The position numbers were made by a program, and so were the translations under genes. A model generated the notes under the pieces. The model saw only the letters and a program-made list of their open reading frames with translations, was not told the DNA's origin and ran no database searches. Shown here in pieces: positions 41,495 through 50,281 of a stretch of DNA of 64,000 nucleotides (the stretch's first letter is position 1; each line of letters starts with the position of its first letter). Source of the DNA: Alkalisalibacterium limincola (lineage in GTDB: Bacteria > Pseudomonadota > Gammaproteobacteria > Xanthomonadales > Xanthomonadaceae). The DNA lies in NCBI RefSeq assembly GCF_008017755.1, contig NZ_VRTS01000001.1:496001-560000 (forward strand). The letters are read 5' to 3'.

Positions 41495-42784
41495 TCACGG
41501 CGCTGTATGCCCGGCAACCCGGTCCAGGCGCATCGGCTGCAGCCGGAGATAGGTCAGGGACCGCCACATCCATTCCGCCGGACCAAAACGGAATCGCGCC
41601 AGCCACCAGTGGCTCAACACCACCTGCGCGCAGAAAAGTGCCAGCACGAACGGCACCTGCCACGCGCGCGGCAACTGCTCGTAGAATCCCAGTCCGTAGC
41701 CATAGAACACCAGTGTGCATACGACCGACTGGATCAGGTAGTTGGTCAGCGCCATCCGACCCGCCGGGGCCAGCACGGCGAGCCACGGGGCCCAGCGCCC
41801 CACCTGCAGCAGCAAGACCACGCCGGCGAGGTATCCCAACGCCATCAGCAGGCTGCCCAGCAGGTTGGCGGTGGACGCTGCCGCCACGACGAAGTCCATG
41901 CGCCCCGGATCCATGGTCGGCATCAGCCAGGCCCCCAGCACGACCAGTGGCAGCCCGATGAATCCGCCCAGCATGGCCAGGTTGCGGAACAGGGCGGGGT
42001 TCGCATCCGCATCGGCGATCGCTCCGGAACGGATGAACCACGCACCGATCAGGAACAGGCCGAGGATCGTGGGACCGAAAATGGGCAGGTAGCCGGCGAA
42101 CATCATCGCCACCGTCGCGACATTCGCCTCGACCGACGCCACGTAGCTGCCACCGGGCCCGTAGGCCTCGCGCTGGAGTTCGACCAGCGCCTGGAACTGT
42201 TGCGACTGCGCGGCGAGCGACCGGGACATCGCCTCGGCCGCCTCGGGGTCGTGGCGTGCCGCCTCCACCGACAGCGCGAACAACCAGGTGATGACGATCG
42301 GCACCAGGAAGATGCCCAGGCCCCACCAGCGCAGCCGCGCGGCCGGCGTGGAACGGAAGAACGCCAGCATGACCAGGCCCATCGTCGCGTAGACCAGCAG
42401 GATGTCGCCCGACCACACCAGCAGCGCGTGCACCGCGCCGATGCCGAGCAGCACCAGCAGGCGGCGCAGGTAAAGCACCGTGCCCGCACTGCCCGAACGG
42501 GCGGCGCGATCGAGCATGATGGCGAAGCCCATGCCGAACAGCAGCGAGAACAGGGCGTAGAACTTGCCCTGCACGAGGATGAATATCGCCGCATCGGCCC
42601 AGAGGTCGGCCCCGCTCAAGGACGGGTCGATTCCCGTCAACGCGTCCATCAGGGGGGCGACGAAGGCCTCGATGTTCATCAGCAGGATGCCCAGCAGGGC
42701 GAATCCACGCAGCACATCGAGCGCCTCCAGGCGCTCGGCCGCCGCCACCGGTGCCACGGCACCCGAAACCCCGATCCGGTCCAT
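41495..42784 (-). CDS. DUF418 (YeiB-type) membrane protein
   Basis: A 429-residue inner-membrane protein with about 10-12 hydrophobic segments. The N-terminus RLEALDVLRGFALLGILLMNIE, FALLFGMGFA-type segment and the C-terminal DUF418 domain (GRMALTNYLIQS..., SHWWLARFRFGPAEWMWRSLTY) define the family. Function is unknown; acyl- or solute-transport roles have been proposed. The GGGGAGG sequence ends 6 nt before the ATG at 42784, which decides against the in-frame ATG at 42790. Confidence 0.88.
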   Translation of the reverse strand: MDRIGVSGAVAPVAAAERLEALDVLRGFALLGILLMNIEAFVAPLMDALTGIDPSLSGADLWADAAIFILVQGKFYALFSLLFGMGFAIMLDRAARSGSAGTVLYLRRLLVLLGIGAVHALLVWSGDILLVYATMGLVMLAFFRSTPAARLRWWGLGIFLVPIVITWLFALSVEAARHDPEAAEAMSRSLAAQSQQFQALVELQREAYGPGGSYVASVEANVATVAMMFAGYLPIFGPTILGLFLIGAWFIRSGAIADADANPALFRNLAMLGGFIGLPLVVLGAWLMPTMDPGRMDFVVAAASTANLLGSLLMALGYLAGVVLLLQVGRWAPWLAVLAPAGRMALTNYLIQSVVCTLVFYGYGLGFYEQLPRAWQVPFVLALFCAQVVLSHWWLARFRFGPAEWMWRSLTYLRLQPMRLDRVAGHTAP

Positions 42785-42841
42785 GCCCATCCTCCCCGAT
42801 GAACGATCACCGCCGGCGCACGATGGCCGGTCGGCTGAGCG

Positions 42842-43321
42842 TCAGTGCTCCACGCCACCCTCGCCGTGGGCGTGGCCGTGCTCGAGTTCTTCCTTCGAAG
42901 CCTCGCGCACCTGCACGATCTCGACGTCGAACTCCAGCGTCTTGCCCGCCATCGGATGGTTGAGGTCGACATCGACCACCGACATCCCGACCTTCATGAC
43001 GGTCACCGCCCGCGGGCCGAACTTCGTCTGCAGCACCACCTGGTCGCCAGGCGCCATGCGCCGGTCGCCGAAGTACTTCTTCGGCAGTCGCTGCACCTGC
43101 CCCTCGCGACGCTCGCCATAGGCCTTGTCGGGCTCGACGGTCACCTGGAAGCGATCGCCCGCCTCGCGGTCCATCATCGCTTCCTCCAGCCCGGCGATCA
43201 CCTGCTGCTTGCCCACCAGCACGGCCATCGGCTCGCGGTCGAAGGACGACTCGGTGGGGGCCTGGCCCGGCTCGGCCACCGAATAGTGGAATCGCACGAC
43301 GCAATTGTTCTCGATCTTCAT
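42842..43321 (-). CDS. slyD: FKBP-type peptidyl-prolyl isomerase, SlyD-like
   Basis: 159 residues. An FKBP fold with the IF (insert-in-flap) chaperone domain: VVRFHYSV, GLEEAMMDREAGDRF, EPDKAYGERREGQV and the Asn/His segment VVDVDLNHPMAGKTLEFDVEIV. The C-terminal tail GHAHGEGGVEH is far shorter than the Cys/His-rich nickel-binding tail of E. coli SlyD. So folding activity is expected, but metal storage is doubtful. The ATG at 43321 is preferred over a TTG three bases before. Confidence 0.92.
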   Translation of the reverse strand: MKIENNCVVRFHYSVAEPGQAPTESSFDREPMAVLVGKQQVIAGLEEAMMDREAGDRFQVTVEPDKAYGERREGQVQRLPKKYFGDRRMAPGDQVVLQTKFGPRAVTVMKVGMSVVDVDLNHPMAGKTLEFDVEIVQVREASKEELEHGHAHGEGGVEH

Positions 43322-43388
43322 CAACGCAGCTCGCTTTCAACGGAATCGGGATGCAGCCGGGGGCCGGTTCGGGCAATATCCCGGAGAC

Positions 43389-43904
43389 ATGAGGACCCTG
43401 CATTATCCCGACCCGTGCCCGTGCGCGCCAGCGCGCTGGCCGCGACTTCTCCTTGCGCTGCTGCTGGCGATGCTGCTGGCCTGCTCCGGCCCGGAGCGCC
43501 GCAGCAGTGTTCCGCCGCCTCCGCCGGCCATGGCCAACGACGTGCTGATGCGGGCCATCGGACTGGTCGGCACGCCGTACCGCTATGGGGGCAACACGCC
43601 TGCGGGAGGCTTCGACTGCAGCGGCCTCATCGGCTTCGTCTTCCAGGACGCCGCCGGCATGGCACTGCCACGCACCACGCGACAACTGGCCGAGATGGAC
43701 CGCCCCAGTGTCGCCCGGCAACAGCTCCAGCCCGGCGACCTGGTCTTCTTCGGCCAACGCAACCGGGTCAATCACGCCGGCATCTACGTCGGCGAGGGCC
43801 GGTTCGTGCACGCCCCCAGTACCGGGGGCACGGTGCGCCTTGACGCACTGGACGGCCACTATTGGCGCGACACCTACCTGCAGGCGCGACGGGTGCTGCG
43901 CTAG
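43389..43904 (+). CDS. NlpC/P60 family cell-wall peptidase
   Basis: A 171-residue predicted secreted or lipid-anchored endopeptidase. The N-terminal hydrophobic segment (residues about 20-33) ends in LLACS, a possible lipobox. The NlpC/P60 domain follows from about residue 50: GTPYRYGGNTPAGGFDCSGL contains the catalytic Cys, NHAGIYVG the catalytic His, and FVHAPST the third polar residue. It should cut peptide stems of peptidoglycan. GGAG lies close to the ATG at 43389. Its stop shares the CTAG palindrome with the stop of the convergent gene. Confidence 0.9.
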   Translation: MRTLHYPDPCPCAPARWPRLLLALLLAMLLACSGPERRSSVPPPPPAMANDVLMRAIGLVGTPYRYGGNTPAGGFDCSGLIGFVFQDAAGMALPRTTRQLAEMDRPSVARQQLQPGDLVFFGQRNRVNHAGIYVGEGRFVHAPSTGGTVRLDALDGHYWRDTYLQARRVLR

Positions 43905-44305
43905 GCGTCGGCCAGCCGGCCACCCGGTTCCGGTCGCCGCCACAACCACGTCCCGACCACCAGCATGGTCGCGCTGGCCAGCACCCACGCCAGGAAGGGT
44001 GCCGGCGAAAACCACATCACGCCGGAGGCCAGGAGCATCATCGCCACGGCGATTCGCTTGGCGCGTCGTGACACCGCGCCGTTTCGCTCCCACTCGGTGA
44101 TCATCGGCCCGAACCGGGGATGGGCCGCGAGCCAGCCGTGCAACCGCGGCGAGCCACGCATCGCGCACCACGAGGCCAGCAGCACGAAGGGCACCGTGGG
44201 CAGGCCCGGCAACACCACGCCGACCACCGCCAGGCCCAGCGCCAGCCATGCGGCGAGCAGCCAGGCCAGGCGCACCAACGGATTAGGGGAAAGACCGCGG
44301 GACAT
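43901..44305 (-). CDS. ybaN: YbaN/DUF454 family membrane protein
   Basis: A 134-residue inner-membrane protein. The membrane segments are about residues 10-34 and 87-118 with a short hydrophobic stretch between. The signature LPGLPTVPFVLLASWCAMRGSPRLHGWL and RFGPMITEWERNGAVSRRAKR is typical of DUF454. Function unknown. It converges on the NlpC/P60 gene with a 4-bp overlap of stop codons. Confidence 0.9.
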   Translation of the reverse strand: MSRGLSPNPLVRLAWLLAAWLALGLAVVGVVLPGLPTVPFVLLASWCAMRGSPRLHGWLAAHPRFGPMITEWERNGAVSRRAKRIAVAMMLLASGVMWFSPAPFLAWVLASATMLVVGTWLWRRPEPGGRLADA

Positions 44306-44429
44306 GCACGCAGTCTAGGCCGCCCCCCCGGAAAACCAAGTCCCGTCATGCCATGATTTGACCCAGATCAGGCCACCGGGCCGTTCGAACGGACATGCTC
44401 GACACATCGCCCGACCGAGGAGCACGCGC

Positions 44430-45317
44430 ATGACGACGTCGCCAAGGACCCTGCTTGCCGCCACCGACTTCTCCGCCCGCGGGGATTCCGCAGTCCGGAG
44501 GGCCGCCCTCCTCGCCGCCCAGCACAAGGCACGGCTGGAGATCGTCCACGTGCTCCATGGGCTCGGCTCGACGGCGTGGTGGAGCGAGTCGCTGCGCGAC
44601 GACGACGATGAAGTCCTTGCGCGTCGCAGTCGGGAGCGGCTGCAGGACCTCGCCAAGCGACTCTCCGCCGAATACGGCATCGAGGTCGCCACGACCCAGC
44701 TGCGGGGTTCGGTGGCAGCCGTCCTCACCGCCCACGCCGCCAAGACGCATGCACGGATGATCGTCCTCGGCGCCACCGGTGCCGGCGCGGTGGCCCGGCG
44801 CCTGCTCGGCTCCTCCACCCAGGCCGTGTTGCGCTCATCGCACGTCCCGGTACTGGTGGTACGCAACCGGGCCGAGAACGACTACCGCAAGGTTGTCTTC
44901 GCGACCGACTTCTCCGAGGGTGCCGATGCGGCCGTCACCGAGGGCCTGGCCCTCGCCCCGGGCGCAAACACGGTCTTCTTCAGCGCGCTCGATGCGCCCC
45001 GGAGCCGTATCGAGCCCGCCCTGGGCCTGGACGAGCTGACCCGGGCGACGAAACTGCAGGAAGCGCGCGAGGCGACGCGAGACCGCCTGGGAACGCTCGC
45101 CGCCCGCATGGGCCACGATGGCGCAGGGATCATCGTCCGCGACGGCCGTGCCAGCGAGGAACTCCCGGTCCTGGTGCACGAGGTCGGAGCCGACCTGCTT
45201 TGCCTGGGCTCGGAACCGCATCCGGCCCTGGAACGCTGGATGCTGGGCAGCACCAGTGCGCATGCGGTCGCCGAGGCCGAATGCGACGTACTCGTGGTGC
45301 CGCACACCTCCTCCTGA
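44430..45317 (+). CDS. Tandem-domain universal stress protein
   Basis: 295 residues containing two UspA folds. The first domain (about 5-142) ends with the nucleotide-binding motif GATGAGAVARRLLGSST and VPVLVVR. The second domain (about 150-292) ends with MLGSTSAHAVAEAECDVLVVP; its glycine loop is weaker. Such proteins help survival in energy, oxidative or envelope stress and are often ATP-binding. GAGGAG lies 8 nt before the ATG at 44430. Another tandem Usp gene follows 33 bp later, so the two are probably co-transcribed. Confidence 0.9.
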   Translation: MTTSPRTLLAATDFSARGDSAVRRAALLAAQHKARLEIVHVLHGLGSTAWWSESLRDDDDEVLARRSRERLQDLAKRLSAEYGIEVATTQLRGSVAAVLTAHAAKTHARMIVLGATGAGAVARRLLGSSTQAVLRSSHVPVLVVRNRAENDYRKVVFATDFSEGADAAVTEGLALAPGANTVFFSALDAPRSRIEPALGLDELTRATKLQEAREATRDRLGTLAARMGHDGAGIIVRDGRASEELPVLVHEVGADLLCLGSEPHPALERWMLGSTSAHAVAEAECDVLVVPHTSS

Positions 45318-45350
45318 CCCCCGAACCGGAATCCCGCAGGGAGCATGCCG

Positions 45351-46275
45351 ATGAGCGCAGCCGACACCCCAACCGTCGAGACGATCCTGGTCGTCACCGA
45401 CTTTTCCGACGGTTCCAGGCTGGCCGTCGATCGCGCGGCGCGACTGGCGCACGACCTCGGCGCAGACCTGCATATCGCGCATGCCGCGCTTCTGCCCACG
45501 GTCATTCCCGCCTGGGGCGACCCCGGGGGGCGGCGCCTGGATCGACGCCAACGCGATCATCGACGCCGCCTACGAGGCCCTCGAAGCCGAAGCAGACCGG
45601 GTCGAAGCGGCCCATGGCGACCGTCCCAAACCCCACGTCAGCAGCGGCGCCACCCACCGTGGGCTGGTCGGCGTGGCCGACGCCATCGGTGCCCAGCTGG
45701 TGGTGGTGGGCTCCAGGGGGCAGGGCTTCAAACTGGGCAGGCTGCTCGGCTCGACCGCCGAGCGGATGTTGCGCAGCGTGCACGTGCCGGTGCTCGTGGT
45801 GCGCACGCCGTGCAGCCACGACTACCGTCGCGCCGTCATCGCCACCGACTTCTCGGGGCCGGCGCTCGCCGCGGCCGATGCCGTGGGCCGCTTCGCCGGG
45901 TCGGCCGAGCGCTTGCTGGTCCACGTGCACGAGGACCTCTACGAACACCTGGCGGCCTATTCCGGCGCACCGGCCACCGATCGCGAACGCCACTCACGCC
46001 ATGCCTCCGGCCAGGCCTCGCGATCGCTGGAGCAGGAGCTTTCCCGCCTGGATGCCATGGGGCTTCGTGCCACCGGCGCGATCCGGGACGGCGTGGCCAG
46101 CGAGGTGTTGCCCGACTACATCCGCGAATGCGGGGCGGACCTGCTCGCGATGGGCGCCCATGGCCGGGGTGGCCTGGAGCGCCTGATGCTGGGCAGCGTC
46201 AGCGGCTGGCTCCTGGGCCAGGTCGAGTGCGATGTGCTGGTAGTGCGCGGCGAAGACACGGATGCCGCTGGATGA
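45351..46275 (+). CDS. Second tandem-domain universal stress protein (frameshifted in this sequence)
   Basis: About 307 residues after repair. The first domain starts TILVVTDFSDGSRLAVDRAARLAH and ends GSRGQGFKLGRLLGSTAERML with VPVLVVR. The second domain ends MGAHGRGGLERLMLGSVSGWLLGQVECDVLVVR. Both carry the ATP-type GxxGx9G(S/T) loop. The frame breaks at the run of six G at 45525-45530, one base too long (or two short). I prefer the ATG at 45351, since GGGAG is 5-9 nt upstream; the ATG at 45345 is too close to it. It is a near neighbour and paralogue of the gene before it. Confidence 0.87.
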
Positions 46276-46416
46276 AGGTGAAAACAAGGACATGTCAACG
46301 GGACATGAATGGGAGCTATACGCGGTAATCACCCGTCCGGGCGTGTACTTGGACCGTCGGCCACGACCCCTGTGGCGACGTCCATATCCCCTTCCGAACA
46401 GATGGAGCGCCCGACC

Positions 46417-47014
46417 ATGACCACTGCTCGCCAATTGCTTCTCGCTTCCGCCTGCGCGTTCGGCCTCGGCCTCGCTGGCGCAGTCCAAGCCGCCCCCACC
46501 GTCGGCACCTACGGCGGCACCACCACTGTCGAACTCGATGCCGGCTTCACTGGCGCACTTGCCTCCCTCGGCGTCGAGCTGGGCCTGGCCGGGACGCCCG
46601 CGCTGGTGCTGCGGCGTCGGCTTCCCGATTCCGGCCGGCGAGATCGACCTCGAGACCGCTGCCGGCGAGATCGTCCACACCGGCGGCATCACGCTCACCG
46701 CAGGCGACCTGACCGTCACGCTGAGCACCTTCATCATCGACACCACGGGCGAATCTCCGGTCCTGACCGGCCTGGTAAAGGCCAACAACGACCTCCTGTT
46801 CCGTGCGCCCCTGTTCGACCTCGAGCTGCCCGCCGGCCTGACGCTGCCGCTGCGCCCGTCGCGCCTTGGCCAGCTGCCGCTGCCGGGCGTCGGCCTCACC
46901 CTGACGGCCGCGGCCGCCGACCTGCTCAACGCCGTCTTCGAGGTCGAGGCCTTCGAGGAAGGTCTCGTCATCGGCGAGGCCTCGGTCCTGGCGCGGACGA
47001 TCCCGTTCCGTTGA
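46417..47014 (+). CDS. Secreted protein of unknown family (frameshifted in this sequence)
   Basis: About 199 residues after repair. A Sec signal peptide covers residues 1-25 (LLLASACAFGLGLAGAVQA). The mature part is rich in Gly, Leu, Thr and acidic residues in alternating strand-like patterns: TYGGTTTVELDAGFTGALASLGVELG, GEIVHTGGITLTAGDLTVTLSTFIIDTTG (in parts) and a late LFDLELPAGL block. This looks like a beta-rich extracellular domain. One extra C (or two missing bases) near 46611 breaks the frame within PALVL-GVGFPIPAGE. ATG 46417 is preferred; ATG 46402 is in frame. I do not recognise the family. Confidence 0.75.
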
Positions 47015-47047
47015 TCGGACCGCGTTGATCAAGACCCTTGATCTGAA

Positions 47048-47084
47048 CCGGCGCCATCGTCTGTGCATCTTTCGATGGCGCCGG
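47048..47084 (+). terminator. Perfect 12-bp hairpin after the secreted-protein gene
   Basis: CCGGCGCCATCG pairs perfectly with CGATGGCGCCGG around a 13-nt loop, 34 bp after the stop at 47014. No U tract follows, so it may end the transcript inefficiently or protect a 3' end. The 322-bp gap 47015-47336 contains no other feature I can support except an A+T-poor leader before rhlE. Confidence 0.5.
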
Positions 47085-47336
47085 GCTCCGCGATCGCGTA
47101 GCATCCACCGCGATCCAGAGCTCCAGCCGTCCGAACTCCTTAGCTTCGACCCGACGGCGCGACCCTCCCCTGCGAATGCAACGGAAGCGGTCCCCCGCCC
47201 ACCGGCTGAACGCCGCACGTGGCTGTCGCTCCCGACCGGACCCAACCACCACAAGGGTGGTCGTCCGCCAAACCAGGATGCCGGCAGCGCGGTTCATTAA
47301 GGAACGCTCCGGGGACCACCGCTCAGGAGCTCCACC

Positions 47337-48719
47337 ATGTCTTTCGAATCCCTCGGGCTTTCGCCCGCCTTGTTGCGTGCGCTCGCCGACCAGGGCTACA
47401 CCACGCCCACCCCGATCCAGCTGCAGGCGATTCCGCTCGCGCTCGACGGCGGCGACCTGCTGGCCGGCGCCCAGACCGGCACCGGCAAGACCGCCGCGTT
47501 CGCCCTTCCCCTGCTGCAGCGGCTCGCCGCCCAGACGCCTGCCCGTGGCCCACGCCGCCCGCGTGCGCTGGTGCTTGCCCCGACCCGTGAGCTGGCCCTG
47601 CAGGTGCACGAGAACCTGCGCGCCTATGCCCGCCACCTGTCCATCCACGCCACCGCCATCTTCGGCGGTGCGGGCATGGGTCCACAGCTCGACCAGCTGC
47701 GCCGTGGCGTCGACGTCGTGGTGGCCACGCCCGGCCGCCTGATCGACCATCTCGACCGCCGCAGCGTCGACCTCTCGGGTGTCGAGGTACTCGTGCTCGA
47801 CGAAGCCGACCGGATGCTGGACATGGGCTTCCTGCCCGCCATCCGCCGCATCCTCGGCACCTTGCCCAAGCAGCGCCAGACGATGCTGTTCTCGGCCACC
47901 TTCGAAGCTCGCATCAAGGACCTGGCCCAGCAGTTCATGCGCAACCCGCGTGAAGTGCAGGTGGCGCCGAACAACACGATCGCCTCCACCGTCACGCACC
48001 GCGTGCACCCGGTGGACGCCGAGCGCAAGCGCGACCTGCTGATCCACCTGCTGTCGGTGGACACACGCCGCCAGACGCTGGTGTTCAGCCGCACCAAGCA
48101 TGGCGCCGACCGCCTGACCAAGCAGATCGCGGACGCGGGCATCAATGCCGTCGCGATCCATGGCAACAAGACCCAGGGCGCCCGGACGCGCGCCCTGAAG
48201 GACTTCAAGACCGGTCGCGCCACGGTACTCGTGGCCACCGACATCGCCGCACGCGGCCTGGACATCGACCAGCTGCCGGTGGTCATCAACTTCGACCTGC
48301 CGATGGTGGCCGAGGACTACGTCCACCGCATCGGTCGCACCGGCCGCGCCGGCGCCGAGGGCCTGGCCCTGTCGTTGGTGGCCGATGCCGAGGTCAGCCT
48401 GCTGCGCGCGATCCAGCGCCTGCTGGGCAAGAACGTCGACGTCGAGGAAGTCCCGGGCTTCACCCCCAAGCGCACGCTGCGCATGGGCAACGACCGTCCG
48501 GACAATGTCCGACCGGCCGGCAACCGGGCGCCGACCAAGCACGCCCGCCGCGGCCACCCGGCACGCAATGCCGGTGCGCAGCCGCACGCCGGCCCGAAGA
48601 AGCACGGCACGCGTGACGCTCCCGCAGCGGACCCGCCAGCGCGGTTGACCGGCGACACCCGCGCAGCCGGCGTGCTATCAAGCCCGCATGCGCTGCGTGG
48701 TGGTCGATGCGCCCGGTGA
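47337..48719 (+). CDS. rhlE: DEAD-box RNA helicase RhlE
   Basis: A 460-residue ATP-dependent RNA helicase. Q motif TPTPIQ, motif I AQTGTGKT, Ib TPGR, II DEAD, III SAT, V TDIAARGLD and VI HRIGRTGRAG are all visible. After residue 385 comes a basic, Arg/His/Pro-rich tail typical of RhlE, involved in RNA binding. The last 32 bp overlap the next gene. It is preceded by a long leader, which may allow cold- or growth-linked control, though no element is identified. Confidence 0.94.
   Translation: MSFESLGLSPALLRALADQGYTTPTPIQLQAIPLALDGGDLLAGAQTGTGKTAAFALPLLQRLAAQTPARGPRRPRALVLAPTRELALQVHENLRAYARHLSIHATAIFGGAGMGPQLDQLRRGVDVVVATPGRLIDHLDRRSVDLSGVEVLVLDEADRMLDMGFLPAIRRILGTLPKQRQTMLFSATFEARIKDLAQQFMRNPREVQVAPNNTIASTVTHRVHPVDAERKRDLLIHLLSVDTRRQTLVFSRTKHGADRLTKQIADAGINAVAIHGNKTQGARTRALKDFKTGRATVLVATDIAARGLDIDQLPVVINFDLPMVAEDYVHRIGRTGRAGAEGLALSLVADAEVSLLRAIQRLLGKNVDVEEVPGFTPKRTLRMGNDRPDNVRPAGNRAPTKHARRGHPARNAGAQPHAGPKKHGTRDAPAADPPARLTGDTRAAGVLSSPHALRGGRCAR
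48676..48681 (+). promoter_or_regulatory. Extended -10 element upstream of the quinone-reductase-like gene (leaderless candidate)
   Basis: TATCAA preceded by TGC forms an extended -10 (TGC-TATCAA), 6 nt before the ATG at 48688 and inside rhlE. No Shine-Dalgarno sequence is present. Confidence 0.35.
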
Positions 48720-49713
48720 CCACCGGGCCCTGAAGGTCCTCTCCCGCCCCGACCCCGTGCCGGGGCCGGGCGAGGTGCTGGTCGCCGTGGAGGCCTGCGG
48801 CGTGAACTACGCCGATGCGATAATCCGCATGGGCCTTTACGCATCGGCCCGCCAGTTGCACGGCTATCCGATCACACCGGGCTTCGAAGTGGCCGGCCGC
48901 GTGCTGGCCCTGGGCCCCGGTGTGGACGATCTCGAGCTGGGCCAGCGCGTGCTGGCCCTTTCGCTGTTCAATGGCTACACCAGCCACCTGGTGGTCGGCC
49001 GCACTGGGGTGTTCGTCTGCCCGGCCGCGCTCGACGCCGCCCAGGCCGCCACCCTGCCCACCGTCTTCCTGACCGCCTGGTTCATGGCCCATCGCCAGGT
49101 CCATGCACGCCCGGGCGATCGCTGGCTGGTCCACTCCGCGGCCGGTGGCGTGGGCTCGGCGCTCGTGCAACTCGGCCGCCTCGCCGGGTGCGAGGTGGTC
49201 GGCGTCGTCGGCGCCAGCCACAAGGTGGACTACTGCCGCTCGCTGGGTGCCAGCGTCATCGACAAGTCTTCGCAGGACCTCTGGACCTGCGCCCGCGAAC
49301 TGGCCCCCGGCGGCTACCAGGCGATATTCGACGCCAACGGGGTCGGCACGCTCGGGCAGAGCTATGCACACCTGGCTCCGACCGGTGTGCTGGCGGTCTA
49401 CGGTTTCCACTCGATGCTGCCACGCAGCGGGCGCGTGAACTGGCTGCGGCTGGCCTGGGACTGGCTGCGCACGCCCCGCTTCAACCCGATGGACATGACC
49501 CAGTCCAACAAGAGCGTGGTCGCCGCCAACCTCAGCTTCCTGCAGTCGCATGCCCTGGAGCTCCGCGAGGGCATGGACTGGCTGCTGACCCGTTTCGAGT
49601 CCGGTGCGCTGCGTCCGTTGCCGGTGGAATCCTATCCCCTGGAGGACGTCGCGCAGGCGCACCGACGCATCGAATCCGGGCAAACGCTGGGCAAGCTTGC
49701 GCTGCTGCCCTAG
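48688..49713 (+). CDS. Zinc-independent medium-chain dehydrogenase (quinone oxidoreductase / VAT-1-like)
   Basis: A 341-residue NADPH-dependent oxidoreductase. The N-terminal GroES-like fold has CGVNYADAIIRMGLY and PGFEVAGRVLALGPGVDDL. The Rossmann motif AAGGVGSALVQLGRLAG is present. The four structural and catalytic zinc cysteines of alcohol dehydrogenases are absent, as in quinone reductases. The middle region (MDMTQSNKSVVAANLSFL) resembles the VAT-1 subgroup. The substrate is unknown. Its start lies inside the 3' end of rhlE. Confidence 0.85.
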   Translation: MRCVVVDAPGDHRALKVLSRPDPVPGPGEVLVAVEACGVNYADAIIRMGLYASARQLHGYPITPGFEVAGRVLALGPGVDDLELGQRVLALSLFNGYTSHLVVGRTGVFVCPAALDAAQAATLPTVFLTAWFMAHRQVHARPGDRWLVHSAAGGVGSALVQLGRLAGCEVVGVVGASHKVDYCRSLGASVIDKSSQDLWTCARELAPGGYQAIFDANGVGTLGQSYAHLAPTGVLAVYGFHSMLPRSGRVNWLRLAWDWLRTPRFNPMDMTQSNKSVVAANLSFLQSHALELREGMDWLLTRFESGALRPLPVESYPLEDVAQAHRRIESGQTLGKLALLP

Positions 49714-49805
49714 GCCGGTCGGCCGTCCATTCACGAAAGGCTTGCCCAGGCCACGTTAGGGTTGGATCTGCAATCGATGACATGCCCCCGGGCAAAGGAG
49801 CCGAA

Positions 49806-50255
49806 ATGAGCGACAACAAGCGCTGGGACTTCTTCAAGGAAAGCGACACTTCCTACGGCGTCTTCTATCCCGAGCACTACACGGTGGCGGCATTCGCCGA
49901 CCGCGCTGCCGCGGATGCCGCCGCCGATGCCGCCCGTGCCGCCGGCTACCCGGCCGAGGACGTGCGTGCGGTCGATGGCCAGTTCATGGTCAACGAGCTT
50001 GAAACCGACCACGACAAGAGCTGGCTGGACAAGGTCAAGACCCGCATCGCCGATGTGGTCGGCACCGAGACCCGCTTCATCGAACTCGACCTGGAGCACG
50101 CCCGCCGGGGCGCCGCATTCCTGTTCGTCTACACCCCCGAGGAAGAGGACGGCGAGAAGGTCGAGGCGCTGTTGCGCAGTCGGGAAGCCCTGTACGCCCG
50201 CCGCTACCTGCCGCTGGCGATCGAACGGCTGATCGAACCGCCCCGCGTCGACTGA
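49806..50255 (+). CDS. Conserved hypothetical cytoplasmic protein
   Basis: 149 residues, soluble, acidic. An N-terminal KRWDFFKESDTSYGVFYPEHYTVAAF segment is followed by an Ala-rich helix (DRAAADAAADAARAAGY) and a loop VRAVDGQFMVNELETDHDKSW; a second alpha/beta segment contains FLFVYTPEEEDGEKVEALL. The order (beta, Ala-rich helix, beta, Asp-rich loop) resembles stress-related heat-induced proteins with a general-stress-protein-like fold, but I cannot assign a family. AAGGAG 7 nt upstream fixes the ATG at 49806; longer frames overlap the previous gene. Confidence 0.8.
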   Translation: MSDNKRWDFFKESDTSYGVFYPEHYTVAAFADRAAADAAADAARAAGYPAEDVRAVDGQFMVNELETDHDKSWLDKVKTRIADVVGTETRFIELDLEHARRGAAFLFVYTPEEEDGEKVEALLRSREALYARRYLPLAIERLIEPPRVD

Positions 50256-50281
50256 CGCGCCGCCGGCACGCCGGCCCCTCC

